Source: Massilia sp. Root335
GTDB lineage: Bacteria; Pseudomonadota; Gammaproteobacteria; Burkholderiales; Burkholderiaceae_D
Direction: 5' to 3'
Length of the DNA: 64,000 nucleotides
Assembly (NCBI RefSeq): GCF_001425685.1
Contig: NZ_LMCY01000002.1
Location: 39,569 to 103,568, forward strand
Part shown: positions 18,335 through 27,117 of the stretch, one piece after another
How the letters are laid out: the number at the start of each line of letters is the position of its first letter
How positions within the stretch are numbered: position 1 is the first letter of the stretch
Translations under genes and position numbers: made by a program
Notes under the pieces: model-generated
What the model saw: the letters and a program-made list of their open reading frames with translations, nothing else
Told to the model about the DNA's origin: nothing
Databases searched by the model: none

Positions 18335-19575
18335 GCCTGCCGGGTTTCTGGAGACACGTGGCAACGGTCCTGGGCGGCGCACTCGGCGCCCAGGCCCTGC
18401 CCCTGCTGGTTGCACCGCTGATCACGCGCATGTGCACGCCCAGCGAGATGGGCGCGTTCGCGGTGTGGCTCGGCGTCGTCGCCGTGTCCGCCATCGCCGC
18501 CACCCTGCGTCTCGAAACCGCCATGATCCTCGACCACGAGCCGGAGCAGCAGCGGGTCTGCTTTTCCGTCGTGTTCTATTCGGCCACCACGACCGCCCTG
18601 CTCGTCTCGCTGTGCGCGCTGCTCGCCCATGCGCTCGGGCTGCCCGCGCTGGGCGGCCAGTCGTGGGGCGCGCTGCTCCTCGTCGGCGTCGGGACCTGGC
18701 TCACGGCCTACACCCAGACGACGCTGGCCTACGCGACGTCGCACAAGGCCTTCGGCAAGGCCGCGCGCGCCAAGGTCTGGGGTGCTGCCACCATCGCGCT
18801 CACCCAGCTGCTTCTGCTGGCCGCCGGCGCCGGCGAAGCGGGCCTGCTGATCGGCCAACTGATCGGCCTCGCGGCCGGCCTCGTCGCGGCGACCCTGCTG
18901 CTGCATCCGCCGCGTCCGCACCTGGCGCTGCGCCTGGACCGCGCCGCGCACGCCTACCTGCACCGGCACCAGAAATTCTGGCGCTTCTCGCTGCCCTCCA
19001 ACCTGCTCAATGCGCTCGTCGGCCAGATGCCCCTGTTCCTGATCGGGATGCGCCACGGCGCCGTGGCGGCCGGCCTGTACGCGCTCACCCAGCGCGTGCT
19101 GGCCGCACCCGTGTCGCTGCTGGCGGCCTCCGTGCTCGAAGTGTTCAAGCGCGAATCCGTGCACGAGTTCCAGACCCTCGGCCATTGCAGCCACGCATAC
19201 CGCTATACGTTCAAGGCCTTGTCGATGCTGGGCGCCGGACCGGCCCTGGCCCTGCTGCTGTTCTCGCCCGCCCTGTTCGAACAAGTGTTCGGCGCGTCCT
19301 GGCGGCCCGCCGGCGAGCTGGCGCAGATCCTCGCACCGCTGTGCTTCCTGAATTTCATCGCGAGCCCGCTCAGCTACGTGTTCTTCGTCACGGGCAAGCA
19401 GCAGGTCGACCTGCTGTGGCAGATCGCGCTGTTCTTCACGACGCTGGGCGCGTTCCTCATACCGGGGACGCTGCACGAGAACGTGCTGTGGTACGCGATC
19501 GGCTATTCGGTGCTCTACCTGGTGTATCTGCACATGTCATGGCAGATCTCGCAGAACCGCCTGGCCACGGCATGA
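18331..19575 (+). CDS. polysaccharide flippase (Wzx/MATE-like)
   Basis: 414 aa from the ATG at 18331, overlapping the previous stop as ATGA. Twelve or so hydrophobic segments run through the whole length, starting with GGALGAQALPLLVAPLITRM and continuing with SPALFEQVFGASWRPAGELAQIL, a stretch typical of the polysaccharide biosynthesis flippase (PF01943/PF13440) family. It should move the undecaprenyl-linked repeat unit across the inner membrane. The polymerase gene follows after 10 nt, the usual Wzx-Wzy pairing. Wzx proteins share little sequence, so the call rests on topology, the conserved segments and neighbours. Confidence 0.85.
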   Translation: MSLPGFWRHVATVLGGALGAQALPLLVAPLITRMCTPSEMGAFAVWLGVVAVSAIAATLRLETAMILDHEPEQQRVCFSVVFYSATTTALLVSLCALLAHALGLPALGGQSWGALLLVGVGTWLTAYTQTTLAYATSHKAFGKAARAKVWGAATIALTQLLLLAAGAGEAGLLIGQLIGLAAGLVAATLLLHPPRPHLALRLDRAAHAYLHRHQKFWRFSLPSNLLNALVGQMPLFLIGMRHGAVAAGLYALTQRVLAAPVSLLAASVLEVFKRESVHEFQTLGHCSHAYRYTFKALSMLGAGPALALLLFSPALFEQVFGASWRPAGELAQILAPLCFLNFIASPLSYVFFVTGKQQVDLLWQIALFFTTLGAFLIPGTLHENVLWYAIGYSVLYLVYLHMSWQISQNRLATA

Positions 19576-19585
19576 AGACCTCGAT

Positions 19586-20857
19586 ATGAAGACCACCTAC
19601 AGCGCCGGCACTTCCGCACGCGAACAGCTGCTGCTGAATTCCGCGTTCTTCCTGCTGTTCCCCGGCTTTTTCTACTACCACACGCTGCTGGGCACGGGCA
19701 CGACGGGAGCCTTCCTGGGCGGCTATTTCTCGCCGGTGTCGCTGGTCTATATGCTGCCGCTGGCCGTGGCCTATTACAAGCGCCTGCGTCGCGATCGATG
19801 CCGGCTGTCGTCGATCGACATGCATTACGGCCTGTTCAATGCCTACTTCATCGCGGTGATCGTCGTGAACGCGGCCGCCGGCGCCACCCTGGCCATCGTC
19901 GCGCACCACGTCGCGGGCATCCTGTTCATGGTGAACACGTTCTTCCTGTTCGCGCTCATCGACTTCGACCAGCGGCAGTTCCGCCTGATGGGCCTGGCCA
20001 GCCTCGCGGCCATGAGCGCGATCGTGTTCACGTTCTCCGTCAACGGTGTGTTCTTCCTGGGCGCCCTCGGCATGGCGAAGGACGCCGACGCCCTCGCCAC
20101 CTACCAGGGCTTCTCGCGTTCCTACCTGATGACGATCCTGCCCGTCCTGGCGTACACGCGCTCGCTGCCGCTGCGCCTGGTCCTGTACGCCAGCGGCGCC
20201 GCCACGCTGTTCGTCAACACGGCACGCAGCGAATTCGCGGCGTTGCTGTTCGCGATCCCCATCGTCGAATTCTATTTTTCGCGCCACAAGCTGGTCTTCC
20301 TCGGCCTCGCCGTCATCGCCACGTTGCTGATCTCCGCACACATGGACGAGATCATCGCCGCGCTGCCCGACAACCGCATCCTCGAGCTGCTCGACCTGTC
20401 GCAATCGACGTCGGCCAACAAGCGCCATCACCTGACGGTGTACGCCGAACACACCATCGCCGCCCATCCGCTGCTGGGCGACTACGCCAGTTATACCCTC
20501 GGCTATTACTCGCACAACGTGCTCTCGGCCTGGGTGGACCTGGGCCTGTTCGGCTTCGTCTATCTCCTCGCGCTCACGGCGCTGCCTGCCGTACCGATGT
20601 TCTTCAAGGAGTATTTTGCCGGCCGGCGCCGACCGGAATTCATCCACGGGTTCGCACTGGCCTGCGTGACCCTCCTGCTCCTGATTTCGTCCCACTACTT
20701 CACCGACATGCTGATCGGAGCCACGCTCGGCGCTTACTCGCAATACCGGTACGAGAGAAAACATGGCAAATATCGTCCACCTGACCTCAGCCCATCCGCG
20801 CTACGACACCCGGATCTTCATCAAGCAGTGCCGCAGCCTGAACGAACGGGGGCATGA
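19586..20857 (+). CDS. O-antigen/exopolysaccharide polymerase-like protein (Wzy)
   Basis: 423 aa with about 10-12 membrane segments (FLLFPGFFYYHTLLG, LVYMLPLAVAYY, VAGILFMVNTFFLFALID, FLGLAVIATLLIS). A large loop carries HPLLGDYASYTLGYYSHN, which resembles the Wzy/WaaL loop where an Arg/His set contacts the lipid-linked substrate. It should join repeat units in the periplasm. The C-terminal tail, about 32 residues, is encoded in a 95-nt overlap with the following glycosyltransferase gene, which is unusually long for this operon. The tail after YRYERK has no hydrophobic character and may be dispensable. Wzy proteins are too variable for certainty; topology and position decide. Confidence 0.8.
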   Translation: MKTTYSAGTSAREQLLLNSAFFLLFPGFFYYHTLLGTGTTGAFLGGYFSPVSLVYMLPLAVAYYKRLRRDRCRLSSIDMHYGLFNAYFIAVIVVNAAAGATLAIVAHHVAGILFMVNTFFLFALIDFDQRQFRLMGLASLAAMSAIVFTFSVNGVFFLGALGMAKDADALATYQGFSRSYLMTILPVLAYTRSLPLRLVLYASGAATLFVNTARSEFAALLFAIPIVEFYFSRHKLVFLGLAVIATLLISAHMDEIIAALPDNRILELLDLSQSTSANKRHHLTVYAEHTIAAHPLLGDYASYTLGYYSHNVLSAWVDLGLFGFVYLLALTALPAVPMFFKEYFAGRRRPEFIHGFALACVTLLLLISSHYFTDMLIGATLGAYSQYRYERKHGKYRPPDLSPSALRHPDLHQAVPQPERTGA

Positions 20858-21926
20858 CGTCACGCTGGTGGTGGCCGACGGCCTGGGCGACGAAACCATC
20901 GACGGCGTATGCATCGTCGACGTCGGCCGGCCCGCCGGCCGCATCGACCGGATCCTGCGCGCCACGCGGCGTGTGCTGCGCGCGGCGCTGCGGCTCGACG
21001 GGGATGTCTACCAGCTGCACGACCCCGAGCTGCTGCCGGCCGGCTTGCGCCTCAAGCGCAACGGCAAGCGGGTGATCTTCGATTCCCACGAAGACGTGCC
21101 GACGCAGCTCCTCGCCAAACCGTATCTCGGCAGGGTGTCGCGCCTGACGCTGTCCCGCGCCTTCCGCCTGTACGAGGACTACGCGTGCCGCCGCTTCGAC
21201 GGCCTGATCGCGGCCACGCCCTTCATTCGCGAACGCCTGGCGCGGCTACACCCGCACACGGTCGACATCAACAATTATCCGCTGCTGCAGGAATTCGACG
21301 CGCCACCCGACTGGGACCGCAAGGCGCCGGAAGTCTGCTACGTGGGCAGCATCTCGGCGATCCGCGGCATCCGCGAACTGGTGCGCGCCTGCGAACTGCT
21401 CCATTCGCCGGCCCGGCTGGCCCTCGTCGGCACGTTCTCCGAGCCCGCGCTGGAACGCGAGATCGCGCGCTTCCCGGGCTGGACGCGCGTGCAGGCGCAC
21501 GGTCATCTCGACCGCATCGGCGTGCGCCAGGTCATGCAGCGTGCGATGGCCGGGCTGGTGACCTTGCATCCCGTCGTCAACTACCTCGACGCACTGCCCG
21601 TCAAGATGTTCGAGTACATGGCCGCCGGCCTGCCGGTGATCGCCTCGCGTTTTCCGCTGTGGCAGGACATCGTCGAGGGCAACCAGTGCGGCGTCTGCGT
21701 CGATCCGGGCAATCCCGCCGCGATCGCCGCCGCGATCGACCACTTCTGCCGCCACCCGCACATCGCGCGGCGCATGGGCGAAAACGGACGTCGTGCCGTC
21801 CACACCCGCTACAACTGGAGCAGCGAGGCCGACAAGCTCGCCGCGTTTTACGACGCGGTGCTGCCGGACCCGGCGTCCCCGTCCCGCCAGCGCCACGGGA
21901 ACGGCGTGCACGCGGGCTGTCCCTAG
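20763..21926 (+). CDS. glycosyltransferase, GT4 family
   Basis: 387 aa. The start ATG at 20763 has a GAGAG site about 4-5 nt upstream and lies inside the 3' end of the polymerase gene. The N-terminal half begins MANIVHLTSAHPRYDTRIF with a HDPELLPAGLRLK acceptor-side motif and a FDSHEDVP segment. The C-terminal half shows the GT-B donor site with EYMAAGLPVIASRFPLWQDIV, including the family's retained Glu region. It should add one sugar of the repeat unit on the cytoplasmic face. Substrate unknown. The similarity to WbnE/WcfN-type transferases that follow the HPRYDTRIF pattern is clear. Confidence 0.88.
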   Translation: MANIVHLTSAHPRYDTRIFIKQCRSLNERGHDVTLVVADGLGDETIDGVCIVDVGRPAGRIDRILRATRRVLRAALRLDGDVYQLHDPELLPAGLRLKRNGKRVIFDSHEDVPTQLLAKPYLGRVSRLTLSRAFRLYEDYACRRFDGLIAATPFIRERLARLHPHTVDINNYPLLQEFDAPPDWDRKAPEVCYVGSISAIRGIRELVRACELLHSPARLALVGTFSEPALEREIARFPGWTRVQAHGHLDRIGVRQVMQRAMAGLVTLHPVVNYLDALPVKMFEYMAAGLPVIASRFPLWQDIVEGNQCGVCVDPGNPAAIAAAIDHFCRHPHIARRMGENGRRAVHTRYNWSSEADKLAAFYDAVLPDPASPSRQRHGNGVHAGCP

Positions 21927-21929
21927 GCC

Positions 21930-22685
21930 ATGACGGCCGCCGCTGAAAGAACGCCCGCTCCCAACGACCATGTACCGCCGAGCCCACGTACCATGACGAC
22001 CCTGCTGCATCACTTCGACACGCTGCGCCAGGTCCTGCGCCTGCCGCGGGCGGACCTGTGCTTCGACGCCCGGATCCATCCGGACGACGTTGCGGCCACC
22101 TATCGCTATTACACGAAACGGCATCCGCGCTACAAACTCATCGGCAACAAGACGGTCGGTGCCGCGCTGATCGACCTTGCGCGCTATCCCGCCTCTGCGG
22201 CCTACCTCGACGCCATCCAGGGCAAGAACCGGGGTGCGTGGCACGCCAGGCGGGCCCGTGCGCGCGGCTACGTCTGCACGGAGATCGAACGCAACGACCA
22301 TGTCGACGCCATCCACGCCATCAACACGTCGCTCGACACGCGCCAGGGGCGGCCGATGGACGGCAAATACCTGGACAAGGTCGCGCGCTACGAGCGCCAG
22401 CCCCATTTCGACTATTTCGGCGTGCTGAACGACGACGGCCGGCTCGTCGCCTACGCGAACATCGGACGCTACGGCAATTTCAGCGCCTTCTCGCAACTGA
22501 TCGGCCTGCGCAACAACGACGGCATCATGCACCTGCTCGTCGTCGACATCATCGCCCGCCTCATCGAACGCCAGCGCGTGCGCTACGTCATGTACGACAC
22601 GTTCTTCGGTGCGCAGTCCGGGCTGCAGCACTTCAAGCGCATCGTCGGCTTCGAACCCTATCGCGTGAAGTACAGCCTGCGATGA
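21930..22685 (+). CDS. GNAT-like hypothetical protein of the polysaccharide operon
   Basis: 251 aa from 21930; an ATG at 21993 (MTTLLHHFDTL) is an alternative, and the first 21 residues look like leader. No membrane segment. Positions 95-240 look like an acyltransferase (GNAT/FemAB-like) fold: the YFGVLNDDGRLVAYANIGRYG strand pair, an LLVVDIIARLI stretch and RVRYVMYDTFFGAQSGLQHFKRIVGF at the end resemble the beta4-beta5 and C-terminal strands of GNAT proteins. The acetyl-CoA P-loop (Q/RxxGxG/A) is not clear, so enzyme function is unproven. It is coupled (ATGA) to the deacetylase gene downstream, suggesting they modify the same sugar or glycolipid. Confidence 0.5.
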   Translation: MTAAAERTPAPNDHVPPSPRTMTTLLHHFDTLRQVLRLPRADLCFDARIHPDDVAATYRYYTKRHPRYKLIGNKTVGAALIDLARYPASAAYLDAIQGKNRGAWHARRARARGYVCTEIERNDHVDAIHAINTSLDTRQGRPMDGKYLDKVARYERQPHFDYFGVLNDDGRLVAYANIGRYGNFSAFSQLIGLRNNDGIMHLLVVDIIARLIERQRVRYVMYDTFFGAQSGLQHFKRIVGFEPYRVKYSLR

Positions 22686-23467
22686 AAACGCTGCTCAACC
22701 GGCTCTACTCGGACTACCTGATGCCGTCGCGCCTGCCCGAGTACGAGGCGCTTCTCGTCCGGGCCGGCCAATGCGGCTACCGGCAGCTCTCCGTGCGCGA
22801 TTTCCACCACGCGGTCCGCCCGGAGGCGGCGCTGCCGACCCGCGTGCTGGTGCACCGCCACGACATCGACAGCGACTTGCGCACGGCGCGCAAGATGTTC
22901 GCGCTCGAAACGAAACATGGCGTGAGGGCCAGCTATTACTTCCGCCTCAGTACGCTGGACTACGGCTTCATGCGCGACATCGAGGCGGCCGGCAGCGAGG
23001 CCAGCTACCACTACGAGGAAGTCGCGACGTATGCCAAGCGCCACCGCATGCGCCGCGGCGACGAGGTGCGGGCACGCTTTCCCGAGATCCGCGAACTGTT
23101 CGTGCGCAACTTCATGCGCATCGGCGAACACCTGGGCACGCCGATGACGACGGTCGCCAGCCACGGCGACTTCGCCAACCGTCGCCTGAAGGTGATCAAC
23201 CACGAACTGCTGAGCGACTCCGAACTGCGCCGGCGCTGCGGCATCGAATGCGAATCCTACGACGCCGACCTGCTGCGCCACTTCGACGTGTACATCAGCG
23301 ACCGTCCGCATCCCGTGTACTACTACCCGCTGTCACCGTTCGACGCGCTGAACCGCTACGAGCGCGTCTGTTTTCTCACCCATCCCGTGCAATGGGAAAC
23401 GAACTGGCTCGAGAACACCCGCTGCAACGTGGTGCGCCTGGCCGAGGAAGTGGTGTGGCACACATGA
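22682..23467 (+). CDS. polysaccharide deacetylase-like protein (NodB fold)
   Basis: 261 aa. Motif 1 is VLVHRHDIDSD, with the metal Asp pair. Motif 2 is SEASYHYEE, where the usual HEIGYHYE glycine is replaced by Ser/Ala. A later TVASHGDFANRRLKVINHELL resembles the family's SHG segment. No signal peptide, so it acts in the cytoplasm, perhaps on a nucleotide sugar or lipid-linked intermediate rather than on finished polymer. Both ends overlap neighbouring genes by ATGA (GNAT-like gene before, glycosyltransferase after). Whether the metal site is complete cannot be settled by eye; a non-catalytic role is possible. Confidence 0.7.
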   Translation: MKTLLNRLYSDYLMPSRLPEYEALLVRAGQCGYRQLSVRDFHHAVRPEAALPTRVLVHRHDIDSDLRTARKMFALETKHGVRASYYFRLSTLDYGFMRDIEAAGSEASYHYEEVATYAKRHRMRRGDEVRARFPEIRELFVRNFMRIGEHLGTPMTTVASHGDFANRRLKVINHELLSDSELRRRCGIECESYDADLLRHFDVYISDRPHPVYYYPLSPFDALNRYERVCFLTHPVQWETNWLENTRCNVVRLAEEVVWHT

Positions 23468-24711
23468 ATATCCTCCTGATCAACCATTACGCGGGATCGG
23501 TGCTCCACGGCATGGAGTACCGCCCCTACTATCTCGCGCGGGAGTGGGTGCGCGCAGGGCACAGGGTGACCATCGTCGCCGCGTCGGCATCGCATGTGCG
23601 CACGCAGGCGCCGCAGATGGGCCGGCGCACCCGACTGGAAGAAAATATCGACGGCATCGACTACGTCTGGCTGGCGGCGCCGTCGTATCGCGGCAACGGC
23701 GCGGCGCGGGTGCGCAATATGGCCGCGTTCCTGTGGCGCCTGGGCGCGGCGGGCGAACAGCTGGTGCGGACGTTCCGGCCGGACGCCGTGATCGCATCCA
23801 GCACGTATCCGCTCGACATCTGGCCGGCCGCCCGGATCGCGCGCCGCGCCGGGGCCCGCCTGCTGTACGAGGTGCACGACCTGTGGCCGCTGTCGCCCAT
23901 GGAACTGGGCGGCTATTCGCGCCGCCATCCCTTCATCATGCTGCTGCAGGCGGCGGAAGACTTCGCCTGCCGCCGCGCCGACGCCATCGTCTCGATCCTG
24001 CCCAAGGTGCGCCCGCACCTGGAGGCGCACGGCATGGCGCCGCACAAGCTGCATCTCGTGCCTAACGGTGTCGACCCGGACGAGTGGCGAGCCGACCCGG
24101 CGCCCTTGCCCGCCCGGCTCGACATCGTCCTCGACGGGCTCCGCCAACAGGGCCGGTTCGTCGTCGGCTATGCCGGCACGCACGGCGTCGCGAACGCGCT
24201 GGGCACGCTGCTCGACGCCGCGCACCGCCTGCGTGGCCATCCCGTCGCCTTCGTTCTGGTCGGGTCCGGTCCCGAAAAACCTGCGCTCGAACGGCGCGCC
24301 GCCGAACTGGGCCTGGCCAGCGTGCATTTCTTCGACCCGATCCCGAAATCGCAGGTGCCGGCCCTGCTGCAGCGCTTCGACGTCGCCTACATCGGCTGGC
24401 GCCGCCAGGCCCTGTACCGCTTCGGCATCTCGCCCAACAAGCTGATCGACTACATGATGGCGGGCCGTCCCATCGTCCATGCCGTCGAGGCGGGCAACGA
24501 TCCCGTCATGGAAGCCGGCTGCGGATTGACGGTCGCGCCGGACGACCCGCAGGCCATCGCCGACGCCGTGCTCGCCATGCAGGCGCTGGATGCGCCCACG
24601 CGCGATGCGCTCGGCCGGCGCGGGCGCGCCCATGCGCTGGCCAACCACACCTATGCCGTCCTCGGACAACGCTTTTTAACCGCACTCGCTGGAGACAGCC
24701 GCCATGCCTGA
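23464..24711 (+). CDS. glycosyltransferase, GT4 family (WbuB-like)
   Basis: 415 aa, start overlapping the previous stop. The N-terminus [28 protein letters not shown] is typical of WbuB/WcaI-like transferases. [16 protein letters not shown] lies in the acceptor domain, and the donor domain has [18 protein letters not shown] and [17 protein letters not shown] with the Glu-containing segment HAVEAGND. WbuB-type enzymes transfer FucNAc or similar amino sugars to the first lipid-linked sugar. Here the acceptor could be the sugar loaded by the transferase at 25879. The gene ends 8 nt inside the next one. Confidence 0.88.
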   Translation: MNILLINHYAGSVLHGMEYRPYYLAREWVRAGHRVTIVAASASHVRTQAPQMGRRTRLEENIDGIDYVWLAAPSYRGNGAARVRNMAAFLWRLGAAGEQLVRTFRPDAVIASSTYPLDIWPAARIARRAGARLLYEVHDLWPLSPMELGGYSRRHPFIMLLQAAEDFACRRADAIVSILPKVRPHLEAHGMAPHKLHLVPNGVDPDEWRADPAPLPARLDIVLDGLRQQGRFVVGYAGTHGVANALGTLLDAAHRLRGHPVAFVLVGSGPEKPALERRAAELGLASVHFFDPIPKSQVPALLQRFDVAYIGWRRQALYRFGISPNKLIDYMMAGRPIVHAVEAGNDPVMEAGCGLTVAPDDPQAIADAVLAMQALDAPTRDALGRRGRAHALANHTYAVLGQRFLTALAGDSRHA

Positions 24712-25882
24712 AGACCTGACCCAAGCTACCGCCGCGCCTTTCCTGCCGTTCGCCCTGCCCGACATCGACGAGGCGGAAATCGACGCCGTCGTCGCCTGCC
24801 TGCGCTCAGGCTGGGTCACGACGGGCCCGACCACCCGGCAATTCGAACAGGATTTCAACGCCTACCTGGGCGGCGGCCTGCAGGCGATTGCCGTGAACTC
24901 CGCCACCGCGGGCCTGCACCTGGCGCTGGAAAGCCTGGGCATCGGCCCGGGCGACGACGTCATCGTGCCCACGCTCACGTTCACGGCCACGGCCGAGGTC
25001 GTGCGCTACCTGGGCGCGCGACCCGTCTTCGTCGACGTCGAACCGGACCGGATGACGCTGTCGGTGGACGCCGTCGAAGCGGCGCTCACGCCGCAGACGC
25101 GCGCCGTCGTCCCCGTCCACTATGCCGGGCTGGCCTGCGACATGGACGCCCTGCTGGCGCTGGCGCGGCGCCGCGGGCTGCGCGTCGTCGAGGACGCCGC
25201 GCACGCCTTCCCGACCCGCTACAAAGGCCGGCTGATCGGCACGCTGGACAGCGACATCACCGTCTTCAGCTTTTACGCGAACAAGACGATGACCACGGGC
25301 GAAGGCGGCATGATCGTCACGCGCGACCCTGGCCTCGCACAGCGTGTGCGCGTGATGCGCCTGCACGGCATCAGCCAGGACGCGTTCGACCGCTACGTGT
25401 CGCACAAGCCGGCCTGGTATTACGAGGTCGTCGCGGCCGGCTTCAAGTACAACCTGACCGACATCGCCTCGGCCATCGGCATCCAGCAGCTGCGCAAGAT
25501 CGACCGCTTCGCCGCGCGCCGGGCCTGCCTGGCACGGCGCTACCACGACGGCCTGGCGGGCCTGCCGCTGCGGCTCCCCGCCCTGCCGGACGACGACAGT
25601 ACGCACGCCTGGCATTTGTACGTGGTCCGGCTGACCGGGGAAGCGCGGCTCGGACGCGACGCGTTGATAACCGAGCTCGCCCGGCGCGGCATCGGCACGA
25701 GCGTGCACTTCATCCCGCTGCACCGCCAGCCCTACTGGCGCGACGCCTATGACCTATCGCCCGCCCGCTTCCCCGTGGCCGAAGCGTGCTACCACGGCAT
25801 GCTCACGCTGCCGCTGTACACGAAGATGAGCGACGCCGACCAGGACCGCGTCATCGGGCACCTGGCCGAGCTGCTGGCATGA
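24704..25882 (+). CDS. DegT/DnrJ aminotransferase (PglE/ArnB/PseC-like)
   Basis: 392 aa. GGAG lies 8 nt before the ATG. PLP-fold features: [30 protein letters not shown] with the ring-stacking Asp, [15 protein letters not shown] with the Schiff-base Lys, and the C-terminal [13 protein letters not shown] loop characteristic of enzymes acting at C4 of UDP-4-keto-6-deoxy sugars. With the WbpM-like dehydratase it would make a UDP-4-amino-4,6-dideoxy-HexNAc (bacillosamine precursor type). No PglD-like acetyltransferase is next to it. It is coupled by ATGA to the initiating sugar transferase, which fits bacillosamine-type use. The substrate is inferred. Confidence 0.87.
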   Translation: MPEDLTQATAAPFLPFALPDIDEAEIDAVVACLRSGWVTTGPTTRQFEQDFNAYLGGGLQAIAVNSATAGLHLALESLGIGPGDDVIVPTLTFTATAEVVRYLGARPVFVDVEPDRMTLSVDAVEAALTPQTRAVVPVHYAGLACDMDALLALARRRGLRVVEDAAHAFPTRYKGRLIGTLDSDITVFSFYANKTMTTGEGGMIVTRDPGLAQRVRVMRLHGISQDAFDRYVSHKPAWYYEVVAAGFKYNLTDIASAIGIQQLRKIDRFAARRACLARRYHDGLAGLPLRLPALPDDDSTHAWHLYVVRLTGEARLGRDALITELARRGIGTSVHFIPLHRQPYWRDAYDLSPARFPVAEACYHGMLTLPLYTKMSDADQDRVIGHLAELLA

Positions 25883-26469
25883 GCAAGCGCCTGTTCGACG
25901 TGGTGGCGGCCGGTTGCGGCCTGGTCCTGCTGGCGCCGGCGCTGCTCGCGCTCGCGCTGTGGATCCGGCTCGACTCGCCCGGACCGGCGCTGTTCCGCCA
26001 ACGCCGCGTAGGACGATACGGCCGCCACTTCGCCATCTACAAATTCCGCACCATGGCCGACCGTCCCGACGGGGGCCGCCAGCTGACGGTCGGCCAGGAC
26101 CCGCGGATCACCCGCGCGGGCCGCTTCCTGCGGCGCACGAAGCTGGACGAACTGCCCCAGTTGCTGAACGTGCTGGCGGGCACGATGAGCCTCGTCGGAC
26201 CGCGTCCGGAAGTGCCGCGCTACGTCGACCGTTATCCGCCCGCGGTGCGCGAGACCGTTCTTTCGGTGGCGCCGGGCATCACTGACCTCGCGGCCATCCT
26301 CTACAAGGACGAAAACGACATCCTCGGACGCGCGCAGGATCCCGAGCGGGCGTATATCGAGACGATCCTGCCCGTCAAGCTCGAGTATTACCAGCGCTAC
26401 GTGCGCGAGCGGTCGTTCTGGCTCGATGTGCGCATCATCTTCCGGACGCTGGCCGCGATCCTCAGCTGA
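25879..26469 (+). CDS. initiating phosphoglycosyl transferase (PglC-like)
   Basis: 196 aa. It begins with a single re-entrant hydrophobic helix ([24 protein letters not shown]), followed by [22 protein letters not shown], the [23 protein letters not shown] core and a Glu-containing active site. The short monotopic form, without the four extra membrane spans of WbaP, matches PglC. It transfers a phospho-sugar from UDP-sugar to undecaprenyl phosphate, starting repeat-unit synthesis on the cytoplasmic face. Because the dehydratase and aminotransferase for a 4-amino-6-deoxy sugar are in the same operon, that sugar is the likely substrate. Confidence 0.92.
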   Translation: MSKRLFDVVAAGCGLVLLAPALLALALWIRLDSPGPALFRQRRVGRYGRHFAIYKFRTMADRPDGGRQLTVGQDPRITRAGRFLRRTKLDELPQLLNVLAGTMSLVGPRPEVPRYVDRYPPAVRETVLSVAPGITDLAAILYKDENDILGRAQDPERAYIETILPVKLEYYQRYVRERSFWLDVRIIFRTLAAILS

Positions 26470-26485
26470 CGAGCCGGATACCGCC

Positions 26486-27088
26486 ATGCTCTGGTCCAAG
26501 CTGTTCCACCTGGGCGACCTGTCCCTCACGCTCCCGGCCGGCAGCGCGATCGCGGGCTGGCTCCTCGCTGCGCGGGCCTGGCGTGCAGCCCTCGGCTGGA
26601 GTCTCGTGTTCGGACTGGCGCTGGCGCTCGTCGCGGCGACCAAGGTCGCCTTCATGGGCTGGGAAACGGGCCTGCCGACGCTCGGCTACAAGGCCGTCAG
26701 CGGCCACGCCGCCGGCTTCACCGCAGCCTTCCCGACGCTGTGCTGGCTGCTGTCGCAGCGCTGCGCGCCGCCGGTGCGCCGTGGTGTCGCGCTGCTCGCG
26801 CTCGGCCTCGGCGTGGCGGTCGCCGCGGCCCTCGTCCACGCCGGCGAACACACGCCAGTCGAAGCCATCGCCGGCTGGATCGTCGGGCTCGCGGCCTTCC
26901 TCTGCACCGTCCACCTGGCGTGCGGCGTATCTGCGCCCCCGCCGGGCCGGGCGATCGCCTGCGCCGTGCCCGCATTCTGCGCGACGGCATGGGCGCTGCA
27001 TTCGGTTTCCGTAGGTTACTGGATGATCCGGCTCGCGCTGGCCCTGTCCGGCAATCCCTATCCCTACCCTTGGGACAACTGCAGCTAG
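26486..27088 (+). CDS. PAP2-like membrane phosphatase
   Basis: 200 aa with about six membrane segments. The PAP2 (type 2 phosphatidic acid phosphatase) signature is partly visible: SGHAAGFTAAFP corresponds to the central SGH motif, and HAGEHTPVEAIAGW corresponds to the third motif with its His. A clear KxxxxxxRP first motif is not obvious: the stretch before it (TKVAFMGWETGLPTLGYK) keeps a Lys but lacks the RP. Members dephosphorylate undecaprenyl diphosphate or other lipid phosphates in the periplasm, recycling the carrier used by the operon. That role is inference from context, and activity is uncertain because of the altered motif 1. Confidence 0.7.
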   Translation: MLWSKLFHLGDLSLTLPAGSAIAGWLLAARAWRAALGWSLVFGLALALVAATKVAFMGWETGLPTLGYKAVSGHAAGFTAAFPTLCWLLSQRCAPPVRRGVALLALGLGVAVAAALVHAGEHTPVEAIAGWIVGLAAFLCTVHLACGVSAPPPGRAIACAVPAFCATAWALHSVSVGYWMIRLALALSGNPYPYPWDNCS

Positions 27089-27117
27089 CGTCCCGAGACT
27101 TTTTATCAGGAGGCACC

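Noticed and set aside
20763..20857. A frameshift error joining polymerase and glycosyltransferase
   Set aside because: Both proteins have complete and expected ends without a shift, so a true overlap is simpler.
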